Shown here: positions 17,566 through 25,299 of the stretch, piece by piece | How positions within the stretch are numbered: the stretch's first letter is position 1 | Layout of the letters: each line of letters begins with the position of its first letter | Notes under the pieces: generated by a model | Databases searched by the model: none | Told to the model about the DNA's origin: nothing | The model's input: the letters and a program-made list of their open reading frames with translations, nothing else | Program-made: the position numbers and the translations under genes | Source: a bacterium | GTDB lineage: Bacteria > Bacillota > Clostridia > Lachnospirales > Lachnospiraceae | Direction of reading: 5' to 3' | DNA: 42,299 nucleotides | Assembly: GCA_023664305.1 (NCBI GenBank) | Contig: JAMPFT010000001.1 | Location: forward strand, 1 to 42,299

Positions 17566-18549
17566 TCATGAGAGCAAAAGCGGCGCCATGAGCAGTATCG
17601 CCATCAGACATCCCCACAGCGTCCCCGTATAGGCGAGCATTTTTTTGACCGACAGCGGTGCCTCCCCTACAATTTTTCCCGTCTGGCCGTTGACATAAAA
17701 GGGATAATCCTGGCCCTTGTAGGTATATTCATACTTCCAGACCGGCAAAAGACCGTAGACCGCGCTGCCTTCCTGAACCGCGATCTGTTGGTCTGTCACC
17801 CGAACCGAACCGTAGCCCGCGTAGCTTTCCCGCAGCATGGCGGCGGCGCTTTCCTTCATCTTTTCCAAAGCCCTGTTCTCCAGCGCCTCCGAGGACATGT
17901 TGTATTTTTCCGCATAAAATCCGGACAAATACTCCGGTACAAAATCAATCAGCTGTCCGTATTGATAAGGCTCCATCAGATCCATGACCTGATCCGGCAT
18001 GGCAGCCGACGCGTCCGCCGGGATTTTGTCGTATTGAATATTCATATCCCGGTTGACCGCATAGACGGATGTCTCCGTATATTCGGTATTGCCGCTTCTC
18101 CAGACCCTGACCTTTGTGGCCTCTCCCCGCATGGTGCAGCGGGTCCTGTAGTTATAGAGCCAGTACGGCACATAAACGCCCCGTATCCCGTTTAAGCGGA
18201 CCTCCGACAGGAAATCCCCCGGCGCGAACAGATTCTTTCGAAAACGCTCCCGCAGAGACTTCTTACAGCTCTCCTTTCCCAGCTGAAAGGGCAGGATCAG
18301 CCGGGGCGCATAACTGCCCTCCACTCTTTCGTTCAGGATCAGATAACTGTCGCAATAAGGGCACTGCGTCGCCGAGGTATGCTCTTCTACCGGCACTTCG
18401 CCGCCGCAGTTCGGACATACGCTCATCTCCGGGGACGTGCCGTTGGAAAGCTCCCCGCTCTTTTCGCTTTCGCAGAACGGACAGAACATCTCATGCCTCT
18501 CCGGGCTGTAAATCACGTTCCCTCCGCAATTTTTGCACTTAAAATACAT
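17566..18549 (-). CDS. zinc-ribbon protein with C-terminal membrane anchor
   Basis: The 327-aa product has two N-terminal zinc ribbons: CKNCGGN...CPFC (about 4-27) and CPNCGGE...CPYC (about 46-71). A mixed domain at about 85-290 contains YVPYWLYNYRTRC and, near the end, VWKYEYTYKGQDYPFYVNGQ. The last 25 residues form one membrane segment (GTLWGCLMAILLMAPLLL). The start was set at the ATG preceded by GGAGG six bases upstream; an upstream in-frame extension lacks similarity. I recognise the architecture from conserved uncharacterised Firmicutes proteins, not a specific function. It is the first gene of a likely operon with the TPM protein, suggesting a joint envelope role. Confidence 0.8.
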   Translation of the reverse strand: MYFKCKNCGGNVIYSPERHEMFCPFCESEKSGELSNGTSPEMSVCPNCGGEVPVEEHTSATQCPYCDSYLILNERVEGSYAPRLILPFQLGKESCKKSLRERFRKNLFAPGDFLSEVRLNGIRGVYVPYWLYNYRTRCTMRGEATKVRVWRSGNTEYTETSVYAVNRDMNIQYDKIPADASAAMPDQVMDLMEPYQYGQLIDFVPEYLSGFYAEKYNMSSEALENRALEKMKESAAAMLRESYAGYGSVRVTDQQIAVQEGSAVYGLLPVWKYEYTYKGQDYPFYVNGQTGKIVGEAPLSVKKMLAYTGTLWGCLMAILLMAPLLLS

Positions 18550-18562
18550 CCTTACCCTCCCT

Positions 18563-18734
18563 GTTGCTTCGCAGCCGCTTGATTTTCCTACGCGTTCATT
18601 ATACATCTCAACTCGCAAACCCGCGCTTTCAGCGCTTTATTGCCTGCTTCGCAGGCTGTTTGCTCGTTAATGCCGCAGGAAAATCAAATGCCGCTTCGCG
18701 TCGCTTGATTTTCCTATGCGGCTATTATATCTTA
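18563..18734. repeat. intergenic direct and inverted repeats
   Basis: Two related copies containing cgcttgattttccta/t and attata lie at about 18563-18609 and 18689-18734. Between them an inverted copy makes the perfect arms AGGAAAATCAA (18678-18688) and TTGATTTTCCT (18706-18716). A small hairpin GCCTGC-ttc-GCAGGC is also present. A TATAAT on the minus strand at 18603-18598 could be the -10 of the zinc-ribbon gene. No gene was seen in 18550-18842. Confidence 0.7.
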
Positions 18735-18776
18735 CAATATCCGGCGCGATATTTCAAGGTACGGAAAAACCACTTC

Positions 18777-18820
18777 AAAAGGGATGTCAAAGAAATCTTT
18801 GTTTCTTCGGCATCCCTTTT
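18777..18820 (-). terminator. intrinsic terminator of tpiA
   Basis: Minus-strand stem AAAAGGGATG...CATCCCTTTT with inner AAGAAA/TTTCTT pairing, 22 bp beyond the tpiA stop, followed by a T-containing stretch. Confidence 0.85.
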
Positions 18821-18842
18821 CATTCCTTTGCGCTTTTCGCAA

Positions 18843-19592
18843 TTACTTATAGTTGACAATCTTTCCAAAGTCAGCCTTCAGGGACGCGCCGCCCACCAGG
18901 CCGCCGTCGATGTCAGGCTGTGCGAACAGCTCCGCCGCATTTCCGGCGTTTACGGAACCGCCGTATTGGATGCGTACCGCCGCCGCCGTCGCATCATCGT
19001 ACATTTCGGCAATACAGTCGCGGATACCCTTGCAAACCTCCTGCGCCTGCTCCGTGGTCGCGGTCTTTCCGGTGCCGATCGCCCAGATCGGCTCGTAAGC
19101 GATCACCATCTCCTTTACCTGATCTGCGGCTACGCCTACCAGGTCGGATTTGATCTGCAGCCGAATCCAGTCCATCGTCACGCCCGTCTCCCTCTGCTCC
19201 AAGGACTCGCCGCAGCAAAGAATAGGAGTCAGACCGGCCTCGATAGCCTTTTTCACCTTCTTGTTGAGCAGGGCGTCATCCTCCTTGAAATAGTCCCTTC
19301 TCTCAGAATGACCGATGATGACATACTTCACGCCTGCGTCCTTCAGCATAGCCGCGGAAATTTCCCCTGTATAAGCGCCTTTTTCCTCAAAGTACATATT
19401 CTCCGCGCCAACCTCCACGTTCGTTCCCTTTACCGCCTCTACGACAGGAACGATGTCGATTGCGGGAACGCAGTATACTACGTCTGCCTCTTCTGTCTTT
19501 ACCAGATCCTTCAGTTCAGCACACAGCTTTACGGCTTCACCGGGAGTCATATTCATCTTCCAGTTGCCCGCTATGATCTTTCTTCTTGCCAT
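18843..19592 (-). CDS. tpiA: triosephosphate isomerase
   Basis: This cytosolic glycolytic enzyme interconverts dihydroxyacetone phosphate and glyceraldehyde 3-phosphate. The 249-aa product, standard in length, starts with [15 protein letters not shown] (catalytic Lys in NWKMN), has [11 protein letters not shown] with the catalytic His, [17 protein letters not shown] with the catalytic Glu and flexible loop 6, and the phosphate-binding IQYGGSVN and [11 protein letters not shown] purine-rich stretch with GAAGGAAG precedes the ATG. It is the last gene of gap-pgk-tpiA; a 53-bp tandem repeat array separates it from pgk. Confidence 0.98.
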   Translation of the reverse strand: MARRKIIAGNWKMNMTPGEAVKLCAELKDLVKTEEADVVYCVPAIDIVPVVEAVKGTNVEVGAENMYFEEKGAYTGEISAAMLKDAGVKYVIIGHSERRDYFKEDDALLNKKVKKAIEAGLTPILCCGESLEQRETGVTMDWIRLQIKSDLVGVAADQVKEMVIAYEPIWAIGTGKTATTEQAQEVCKGIRDCIAEMYDDATAAAVRIQYGGSVNAGNAAELFAQPDIDGGLVGGASLKADFGKIVNYK

Positions 19593-19628
19593 TTTTTTCT
19601 TCCTTCTTTCTAAATTTCAATCCGATTC

Positions 19629-19787
19629 CACGCACGGCCCGGCGGAACCCGCTCTTTTCCTTATTTGTCGTCCGCTGCCGCCACGCACGGCCTGGCGGGA
19701 CCTGCTTTTCTCCTTATTTGTCGTCTGCCGCCGCCACGCACGGCCCGGCGGGACCTGTTTTTCTCCTTATTTGTCGTCTGCTGCCGC
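19629..19787. repeat. three 53-bp tandem repeats duplicating the pgk 3' end
   Basis: Units start at 19629, 19682 and 19735, each beginning cacgcacgg or close to it. The unit nearest pgk contains its last codons (AAADDK) and TAA stop; the same TTATTTGTCGTC...GCCGC segment recurs in the two units downstream. Each unit also has a near-palindromic GGCCCGGCGGGACC block. The array occupies the pgk-tpiA intergenic region and has no coding potential of its own. Confidence 0.92.
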
Positions 19788-20990
19788 CACGCCGGGAAGC
19801 TCCTTGCCCTCCAAAAACTCAAGGGAAGCGCCGCCGCCGGTGGAAATATGGCTCATCTTGTCGCCAAAGCCCAGCTGGTTCACAGCCGCCGCGGAATCGC
19901 CGCCGCCGATGATGGTCGTCGCGTCCGTATCTGCCAAAGCCTTCGCCACGGCGATGGTTCCCTCCGCCAGAATCGGGTTCTCGAACACACCCATAGGCCC
20001 GTTCCAGACAACGGTCTTTGCGCTCTTTACCGCATCCGCGTACATCTGAGCCGTCTTCGGTCCGATATCGCAGCCCTCTCTGTCCGCAGGCATTTCCTCC
20101 ACACCGTAAACCTTTACCTCAACGGGAGCGTCGATGGGGTTGGGGAACGCTTCCACCGTTACGGAGTCAACGGGAAGCAGCAGCTTCTTTCCGAGCTTCT
20201 GCGCCTTCTCCATCATCTCCTTGCAGTAGTCAATCTTCTCGTTATCTACCAGAGATCTTCCGATCTCGTATCCCTGCGCCTTCAGGAAGGTGTATGCCAT
20301 ACCGCCGCCGATGATCAGAGTATCGCACTTCTCCAGCAGGTTGGAGATCACGTTCAGCTTGTCGGCCACCTTCGCGCCGCCCAGGATCGCCACAAAAGGT
20401 CTCACCGGATTCTCCACGGCGTTACCCAGGAAATTAATCTCCTTCTGCATCAGGTATCCTACCACGTTCTCGCCGCCCTTTGCGGTGATAAACTTTGTCA
20501 CGCCTTCCACGGAAGCGTGCGCCCTGTGGGAAGAACCGAAAGCGTCGCACACATACAGATCGGCCAGGTCAGCCAGCTCTTTCGAAAATTCCTCGCCGTT
20601 TTTGGTCTCTTCCTTGCCGCGGAAACGGGTATTCTGGAGCAGAACGACGTCTCCCTCCTGCATCGCCTCCACAGCTTTGGTCGCAGCTTCGCCGGTCACG
20701 TTGTAATCCGACACAAATACGACCTCCTTGCCCAGCTTCTCGGACAGTCTCTTTGCCACAGGTGCCAGAGACTCCTTCTCGTTGGGGCCTTCCTTTACCT
20801 TGCCCAGATGAGAGCAGAGGATCACCTTCCCGCCGTCCCCGATCAGCTTCTGAATCGTAGGCAGGGCCGCCACGATTCTCGTCTCGTCGGTGATCTCTCC
20901 GTTTTTCAAAGGTACATTAAAATCGCATCTGACTAATACTCTTTTGCCCTTCGCGTTGATGTCGTCAACGGATTTCTTATTCAGTCCCAT
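19767..20990 (-). CDS. pgk: phosphoglycerate kinase
   Basis: Phosphoglycerate kinase makes ATP from 1,3-bisphosphoglycerate and ADP in glycolysis. The 407-aa product has [19 protein letters not shown] near residue 17, [11 protein letters not shown], the [10 protein letters not shown] loop, [12 protein letters not shown], the nucleotide-binding [10 protein letters not shown] and the C-terminal [13 protein letters not shown] with [16 protein letters not shown]. The tail GVAAADDK is slightly longer than usual and its codons are part of the downstream 53-bp repeat. It lies between gap and tpiA in the same direction; a terminator lies between gap and pgk, so partial read-through or a separate promoter is expected. 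Confidence 0.98.
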   Translation of the reverse strand: MGLNKKSVDDINAKGKRVLVRCDFNVPLKNGEITDETRIVAALPTIQKLIGDGGKVILCSHLGKVKEGPNEKESLAPVAKRLSEKLGKEVVFVSDYNVTGEAATKAVEAMQEGDVVLLQNTRFRGKEETKNGEEFSKELADLADLYVCDAFGSSHRAHASVEGVTKFITAKGGENVVGYLMQKEINFLGNAVENPVRPFVAILGGAKVADKLNVISNLLEKCDTLIIGGGMAYTFLKAQGYEIGRSLVDNEKIDYCKEMMEKAQKLGKKLLLPVDSVTVEAFPNPIDAPVEVKVYGVEEMPADREGCDIGPKTAQMYADAVKSAKTVVWNGPMGVFENPILAEGTIAVAKALADTDATTIIGGGDSAAAVNQLGFGDKMSHISTGGGASLEFLEGKELPGVAAADDK

Positions 20991-21094
20991 ATCTTTTTAC
21001 CATGCCTTTCCCATCCTCCGCCGCCTCCGCCGCAGAGTCGAATTATTTAATAAAAAAACAGAATTTACGCCTCGCAAAAAATCTGTTGTCGTGA

Positions 21095-21127
21095 AAAAGG
21101 GGCCCGGTCCATAAGACCGGACCCTCA
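21095..21127 (-). terminator. intrinsic terminator between gap and pgk
   Basis: Minus-strand stem GGGTCCGGTC-loop-GACCGGGCCC (one G-T pair) followed by CTTTTTC, 20 bp after the gap stop. It would make gap transcripts more abundant than pgk-tpiA. Confidence 0.88.
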
Positions 21128-21146
21128 CGTCCTGCAATGCCGCGGC

Positions 21147-22160
21147 TTACTGAAGCTCGCTGAAATACTTGATGGTACGAACCATCTGAGAAGTATAGCT
21201 GTTCTCGTTATCATACCAGGAAACAACCTGAACCTGCGTATTGCCGTCCTCCATGGGAGCTACCATGGTCTGCGTAGCGTCGAAGATGGAGCCTGCGGTG
21301 CTTCCGATCACGTCAGAGGAAACGATCTCGTCGGTGTTGTAAGCAAAGGACTCTGTGGAAGCAGCCTTCATAGCCTCGTTGATCTCATCCTTTGTCACTG
21401 CGCCCTTTACAACCGCTACCAGGATCGTGGTGGAGCCGGTAGGGGTAGGAACACGCTGTGCGGAGCCGATCAGCTTGCCGTTCAGCTCGGGGATAACCAG
21501 GCCGATTGCCTTTGCAGCGCCGGTGGAGTTGGGAACGATATTGCATGCGCCCGCGCGGCTTCTTCTCAGGTCTCCCTTTCTCTGAGGGCCGTCCAGAATC
21601 ATCTGATCGCCGGTGTAAGCGTGAACGGTGGTCATGATACCGCTCATGATAGGTCTGCAGTCATTCAGAGCCTTAGCCATGGGCGCAAGGCAGTTTGTGG
21701 TACAGGAAGCCGCGGAAATTACGGTATCCTCGGGCTTTAATGTCGTATGGTTTACGTTGTATACGATGGTAGGAAGATCGTTTCCTGCAGGAGCAGAAAT
21801 AACAACCTTACGCGCACCGGCCGTAATATGAGCGGAAGCCTTCTCCTTGGAGGTATAGAAACCGGTACACTCCAGAACAACGTCAACCTTCAGCTCTCCC
21901 CAGGGAAGCTTGGAAGCATCTGCTTCCTTATAGATGGTGATGGTCTTGCCGTTCACGGTAATGCTGTCCTCGCCTGCCACTACGGAATCAGCGTATTTGT
22001 ACTTGCCCTGTGAAGAATCGTACTTCAACAGATGCGCCAGCATCTTGGGGCTGGTCAGATCGTTGATCGCCACCACGTCGTATCCTTCCGCATCAAACAT
22101 CTGTCTGAATGCCAGACGGCCAATACGTCCGAAACCATTAATTGCTACTCTTACTGCCAT
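21147..22160 (-). CDS. gap: glyceraldehyde-3-phosphate dehydrogenase, type I
   Basis: This enzyme oxidises glyceraldehyde 3-phosphate to 1,3-bisphosphoglycerate with NAD+. The 337-aa product shows the NAD-binding [17 protein letters not shown] at the N-terminus, the catalytic [17 protein letters not shown] with the active cysteine near residue 155, the substrate-binding [26 protein letters not shown] and the C-terminal [20 protein letters not shown]. The start was placed at the ATG preceded by AGGAGGA. It begins the gap-pgk-tpiA cluster and its leader contains a nested inverted repeat that could be an operator. Confidence 0.98.
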   Translation of the reverse strand: MAVRVAINGFGRIGRLAFRQMFDAEGYDVVAINDLTSPKMLAHLLKYDSSQGKYKYADSVVAGEDSITVNGKTITIYKEADASKLPWGELKVDVVLECTGFYTSKEKASAHITAGARKVVISAPAGNDLPTIVYNVNHTTLKPEDTVISAASCTTNCLAPMAKALNDCRPIMSGIMTTVHAYTGDQMILDGPQRKGDLRRSRAGACNIVPNSTGAAKAIGLVIPELNGKLIGSAQRVPTPTGSTTILVAVVKGAVTKDEINEAMKAASTESFAYNTDEIVSSDVIGSTAGSIFDATQTMVAPMEDGNTQVQVVSWYDNENSYTSQMVRTIKYFSELQ

Positions 22161-22193
22161 TTTAGATTCCTCCTGAAATATTATTTTATAGCA

Positions 22194-22268
22194 TTTTGAC
22201 ATCTGCGGACATTCCCGCCTGAGCATGTCCCATTGTCAAAATTTTATCAGCAAGAATATTTTACCTAA
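22194..22268 (-). promoter_or_regulatory. gap promoter candidate with nested inverted repeat
   Basis: Outer arms TTTTGACA (22194-22201) and TGTCAAAA (22234-22241) are perfect complements, and inner arms GGACAT (22207-22212) and ATGTCC (22225-22230) are also perfect. Just upstream on the minus strand, TTAGGT (22268-22263), 16 bp, and TGATAAAAT (an extended -10) could place the start at the edge of this element. It could be a repressor operator or a 5' UTR hairpin. Confidence 0.6.
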
Positions 22269-22344
22269 TTTCCCCTGATAATTCAAGATGTAAATGAAAA
22301 ATAATTGCCAATCCTTTGGAAATTCCCCGCAAACGGAAAACCGA

Positions 22345-22373
22345 TTGCCATTTTTGCCCTCTGCGGGTATACT
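22345..22373 (+). promoter_or_regulatory. promoter for the PHP phosphatase gene
   Basis: TTGCCA at 22345-22350, 17 bp, TATACT at 22368-22373; the start codon lies 38 bp further on after AGGAGG. Confidence 0.75.
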
Positions 22374-22410
22374 GAAAGGGCAGACTCAGAAACCCAAAAG
22401 GAGGCTTACC

Positions 22411-23229
22411 GTGATCCGCTCAGACTGTCATCTTCACTCATCCCACTCCGGCGATTCCGACGCCCCCATGGAGGACATGATCCGGCAGGGCATCTCCTTG
22501 GGGCTTTCCGCCATGTGCTTTACGGAGCATCAGGACATCGCCTATCCCGACGCCCCCGGCGAGCCGGGCAGCATTTTTCTTCTGGATACCGATTCCTATC
22601 TGCGCGAGCTGACAAGGCTGCGGGAAAAATACCGCGGCCGCATCCGCCTGCTCTTCGGCGTGGAGCTCGGCCTGCAGCCGGGGATTGTCCCGGAAAATAC
22701 CGCCTGTACACGCTCCCATGCTTTCGATTTTATCATCGGCTCCACCCACATCTGCCGGGGAAGGGATCCCTATCTGCCCTCCTTTTTCGAGGGCCGCGCC
22801 GAGGAAGAGGCCTATCTGGAATATTTTGAGGAGGTGCTGGAAAACATCCGGCTCTTCTCCGACTTCGACGTACTGGGACATCTGGACTATGTAGTGCGCT
22901 ACGGTCCGAACAGAGACGCCCGCTACTCCTACGCCGGCTACCGGGAAATTCTGGACGCCATCCTTAAAATGCTTCTAAAAAAGGGAAAGGGGCTGGAGCT
23001 GAACACCGGCGGCATCAAAAAAGGGATGAAAGATTTTCATCCCTGTCAGGACATTTTGAAACGATACCGGGAGCTGGGCGGCGAAATCGTCACCGTGGGA
23101 AGCGACTCCCACGACACACTCCACATCGCCGACTCCTTTGACCGCGCCGCCGGGGTTCTGCGGGAATGCGGCTTCCGCTATTATACCGTCTTTGAAAAGC
23201 GCGTTCCCGCCTTCCTCCCCCTGACCTGA
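22411..23229 (+). CDS. PHP-domain phosphatase, histidinol-phosphatase (HisK/HisJ) type
   Basis: PHP phosphatases of this type hydrolyse L-histidinol phosphate in histidine synthesis using a metal cluster. The 272-aa product has the first PHP motif CHLHSSHSGDSDAPMEDM at the N-terminus, CFTEHQD near residue 36, GVELGLQPG, FIIGSTHIC, a FDVLGHLDYVVRYG motif and the last motif TVGSDSHDTLHIAD near 232. These supply the expected His, Asp and Glu metal ligands. The start is GTG six bases after GGAGG; an upstream extension is not supported. It is the only plus-strand gene in this part, divergent from gap. No other his gene is nearby, so substrate assignment is by family only. Confidence 0.88.
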   Translation: MIRSDCHLHSSHSGDSDAPMEDMIRQGISLGLSAMCFTEHQDIAYPDAPGEPGSIFLLDTDSYLRELTRLREKYRGRIRLLFGVELGLQPGIVPENTACTRSHAFDFIIGSTHICRGRDPYLPSFFEGRAEEEAYLEYFEEVLENIRLFSDFDVLGHLDYVVRYGPNRDARYSYAGYREILDAILKMLLKKGKGLELNTGGIKKGMKDFHPCQDILKRYRELGGEIVTVGSDSHDTLHIADSFDRAAGVLRECGFRYYTVFEKRVPAFLPLT

Positions 23230-23341
23230 AATCCGCGCAGGAATCCCGGACGACTGCTCCCGAGCCGGACTTGCAGCCACCCTGCTTTTTGCAGGCATCC
23301 TGTTCCCCGCGCCTGAAGGCAACTCCCCGAAATCCGACGCG

Positions 23342-23866
23342 TCAGCACAGCACAACGATCCGCTTCGGCGTCGTCTGGGCGGGTATGCTCCGGGTGGAGC
23401 TGTCGTAGATTACCAACAGATTGTGTCTGGCGGGGCTTCCCTGAAAATACTGGTTGTTGGCGGTTCTCACCTCCACGGAGCCGTCCAGGTTCAGCTGCAG
23501 CGTCTGGTTCTCGTTCACCATGGCTGCATTGTAATAATCCACGTCGATCATCCTGCCGTTTTTCTCCCTGGCCGCCGCCACGGCACTATACTGGGGCGGA
23601 TAAATCAGCGGCACGGGCGCGTCCATGGAGTACCAGAAGGTACAGAGCATCCCCACCGACAGGGTTTCAAAATCGACCGCATAAGTGGACGGCGTTATGA
23701 GGAAATTCACCGTGTTTCCGTCCGAATCCTCCAGCATCACATAAACCGTGCATCCGTCTGCCCTGTTATTTCCGACTCTGGCAGGCACCATCTCCACAAT
23801 CGTTCCCGTCACCGAGCCGAAGCGGCTTCTCCGCACAGGCCCTCTCCCGTTAAATTGAAAATCCAT
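23342..23866 (-). CDS. conserved protein of unknown function
   Basis: I do not recognise a named domain in this 174-aa product. It has a basic N-terminus (GRGPVRRSRFGSVTGTIVEM), a beta-rich middle with VYVMLEDSDGNTVNFLITPS and FWYSMDAPVPLIYPPQYSAV, and a C-terminal stretch with DVDYYNAAMVNENQTLQLN ending in IVVLC. There is no signal peptide or membrane segment. The spacing pattern suggests small beta-barrels of the nucleic-acid-binding kind, but that is a guess. The start was set at the ATG preceded by GGGAG. It follows mnmA by 88 bp in the same direction and converges on the PHP gene. Confidence 0.75.
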   Translation of the reverse strand: MDFQFNGRGPVRRSRFGSVTGTIVEMVPARVGNNRADGCTVYVMLEDSDGNTVNFLITPSTYAVDFETLSVGMLCTFWYSMDAPVPLIYPPQYSAVAAAREKNGRMIDVDYYNAAMVNENQTLQLNLDGSVEVRTANNQYFQGSPARHNLLVIYDSSTRSIPAQTTPKRIVVLC

Positions 23867-23954
23867 CTTTTCTCTCCCGCTTTTTATCATTTTCTCTGAA
23901 ATGATGCTCACCCCAGTTTATGCGGCGGCCGCGCCTTTGTGTCTGTCCCGGTCC

Positions 23955-25037
23955 TTACCCGCTTACGATCGTACCGCCTCCCAGCACGCATTCCCCATCG
24001 TAAAACACCGCGGCCTGTCCCGGTGCGGCGGCCCTCACCGGCTTTTCAAAGGTGCATCTGACCCGCCCGTCCGGCTCTTTCTCAATCCTGCAGTACTCTC
24101 CCGCGTGATTATAGCGGATCTTTGCCCTGACACGCACAGGCCCGTCGATATCCTCCACCGCCATAAAGCTGACCCTGTCGCAGAGCACCTCCGTCACAAA
24201 CAGGTCCTCGTTTTTTCCAATAACCACCTCGTTGCTTTCCGGCCTGATCTGCGTCACATAGACCCGCTCTCCCATGGGGAGCTCCAGTCCTCTGCGCTGG
24301 CCTACCGTATAATGAGTGATCCCCTTATGGCTCCCCAGCACCTGACCGTCCGCCGTCACAAAGCTGCCGCACCCCGGCGTCCGCTCCTTCGCCATACGGT
24401 CGATAAATCCCGCATAATCGTGATCCGGCACAAAGCAGATCTCCTGACTGTCCGGCTTGTGGGCAACGGGAAGCCCTGCCCTCAGGGCAATCCCACGGAT
24501 CTCCTCCTTCGTGTACTCTCCCACGGGCATCAGCGTGTGCCGCAGCTGTTCCTGGGTCAGACTGTACAGCGCGTAAGTCTGATCCTTTGCCGCCGTGGCG
24601 CTGCTGCAGACACAGTATCTGCCGTTTTGCAGTCTCCTGATTCTGGCGTAATGCCCCGTAGCGATATAGTCTGCGCCAAGCTGAAGGCTCCGCTGCAAAA
24701 GCGCCTCCCATTTCACATAACGGTTGCAGGCGATACAGGGATTCGGCGTCTGTCCCTTCAGATATTCCTCCACAAAATAGTCCACCACGCAATGCCGGAA
24801 TACTTCCCGGAAGTTCATGACGTAATAGGGGATCTCCAGTTTTTCCGCCACCGCCCTGGCGTCGTCCGCGGCGGAGAGCCCGCAGCAGCCGCCCTCCGAA
24901 AGCTCCGTCTCCCCGCCTTCCCCGTCCCAGGTCCTCATGGTAACGCCTGTCACCTCATATCCCTGCTCTTTCAGCAGATATGCCGCCACGGAAGAATCCA
25001 CTCCTCCCGACATTCCCACAACCACTCTCTTACGCAA
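23955..25037 (-). CDS. mnmA: tRNA-specific 2-thiouridylase MnmA
   Basis: MnmA thiolates U34 in tRNAs for Lys, Glu and Gln, using sulfur passed from a cysteine desulfurase. The 360-aa product has the PP-loop GMSGGVDSSVAAYLLKEQGY, the catalytic cysteine in PNPCIACNRYVKWEAL near residue 105, ATGHYARI, the second cysteine in SQEICFVPD, and the C-terminal barrel with VGQRRGLELP and PGQAAVFYDGE. The start is TTG after a GGAGGGCGGAG stretch. A nifS/nifU pair lies 5 kb away and could supply sulfur. The 260 bp upstream contain three large hairpins. Confidence 0.96.
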   Translation of the reverse strand: MRKRVVVGMSGGVDSSVAAYLLKEQGYEVTGVTMRTWDGEGGETELSEGGCCGLSAADDARAVAEKLEIPYYVMNFREVFRHCVVDYFVEEYLKGQTPNPCIACNRYVKWEALLQRSLQLGADYIATGHYARIRRLQNGRYCVCSSATAAKDQTYALYSLTQEQLRHTLMPVGEYTKEEIRGIALRAGLPVAHKPDSQEICFVPDHDYAGFIDRMAKERTPGCGSFVTADGQVLGSHKGITHYTVGQRRGLELPMGERVYVTQIRPESNEVVIGKNEDLFVTEVLCDRVSFMAVEDIDGPVRVRAKIRYNHAGEYCRIEKEPDGRVRCTFEKPVRAAAPGQAAVFYDGECVLGGGTIVSG

Positions 25038-25105
25038 GCTCCGCCCTCCCGACTCAATTCATACCATCAGCGATACCGGTCAATCTCACATTATCTGACT
25101 CTATC

Positions 25106-25253
25106 GAAAGAATCGCTATCCCTGCGATTCTTTCCGGAATGATCTAAATTTTCTTGGGCAGTGTACTTTACTGCCTTAGAAAATTTTCATTCCGTGAGGT
25201 TTAGAAAATCTTCGCGAAGCGGCCTCTGCCGCAAGCGTTAGATTTTCTCCTCA
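25106..25253. repeat. cluster of three long inverted repeats
   Basis: Stem 1: GAAAGAATCGC (25106-25116) and GCGATTCTTTC (25124-25134), perfect. Stem 2: GGAAT, AAATTTTC and GGCAG (25136-25161) pair with CTGCC, GAAAATTT and ATTCC (25171-25193). Stem 3: TGAGG, AGAAAATC and GCGGC (25195-25223) pair with GCCGC, GATTTTCT and CCTCA (25228-25253). They lie between the permease 3' end and mnmA. They could end the upstream operon, fold in the mnmA leader, or be a dispersed palindromic repeat. No gene is present in 25038-25299. Confidence 0.85.
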
Positions 25254-25299
25254 CATTAGTATAAAGGATTTTCCGTCAGATTACAATTCAAACAAAATC

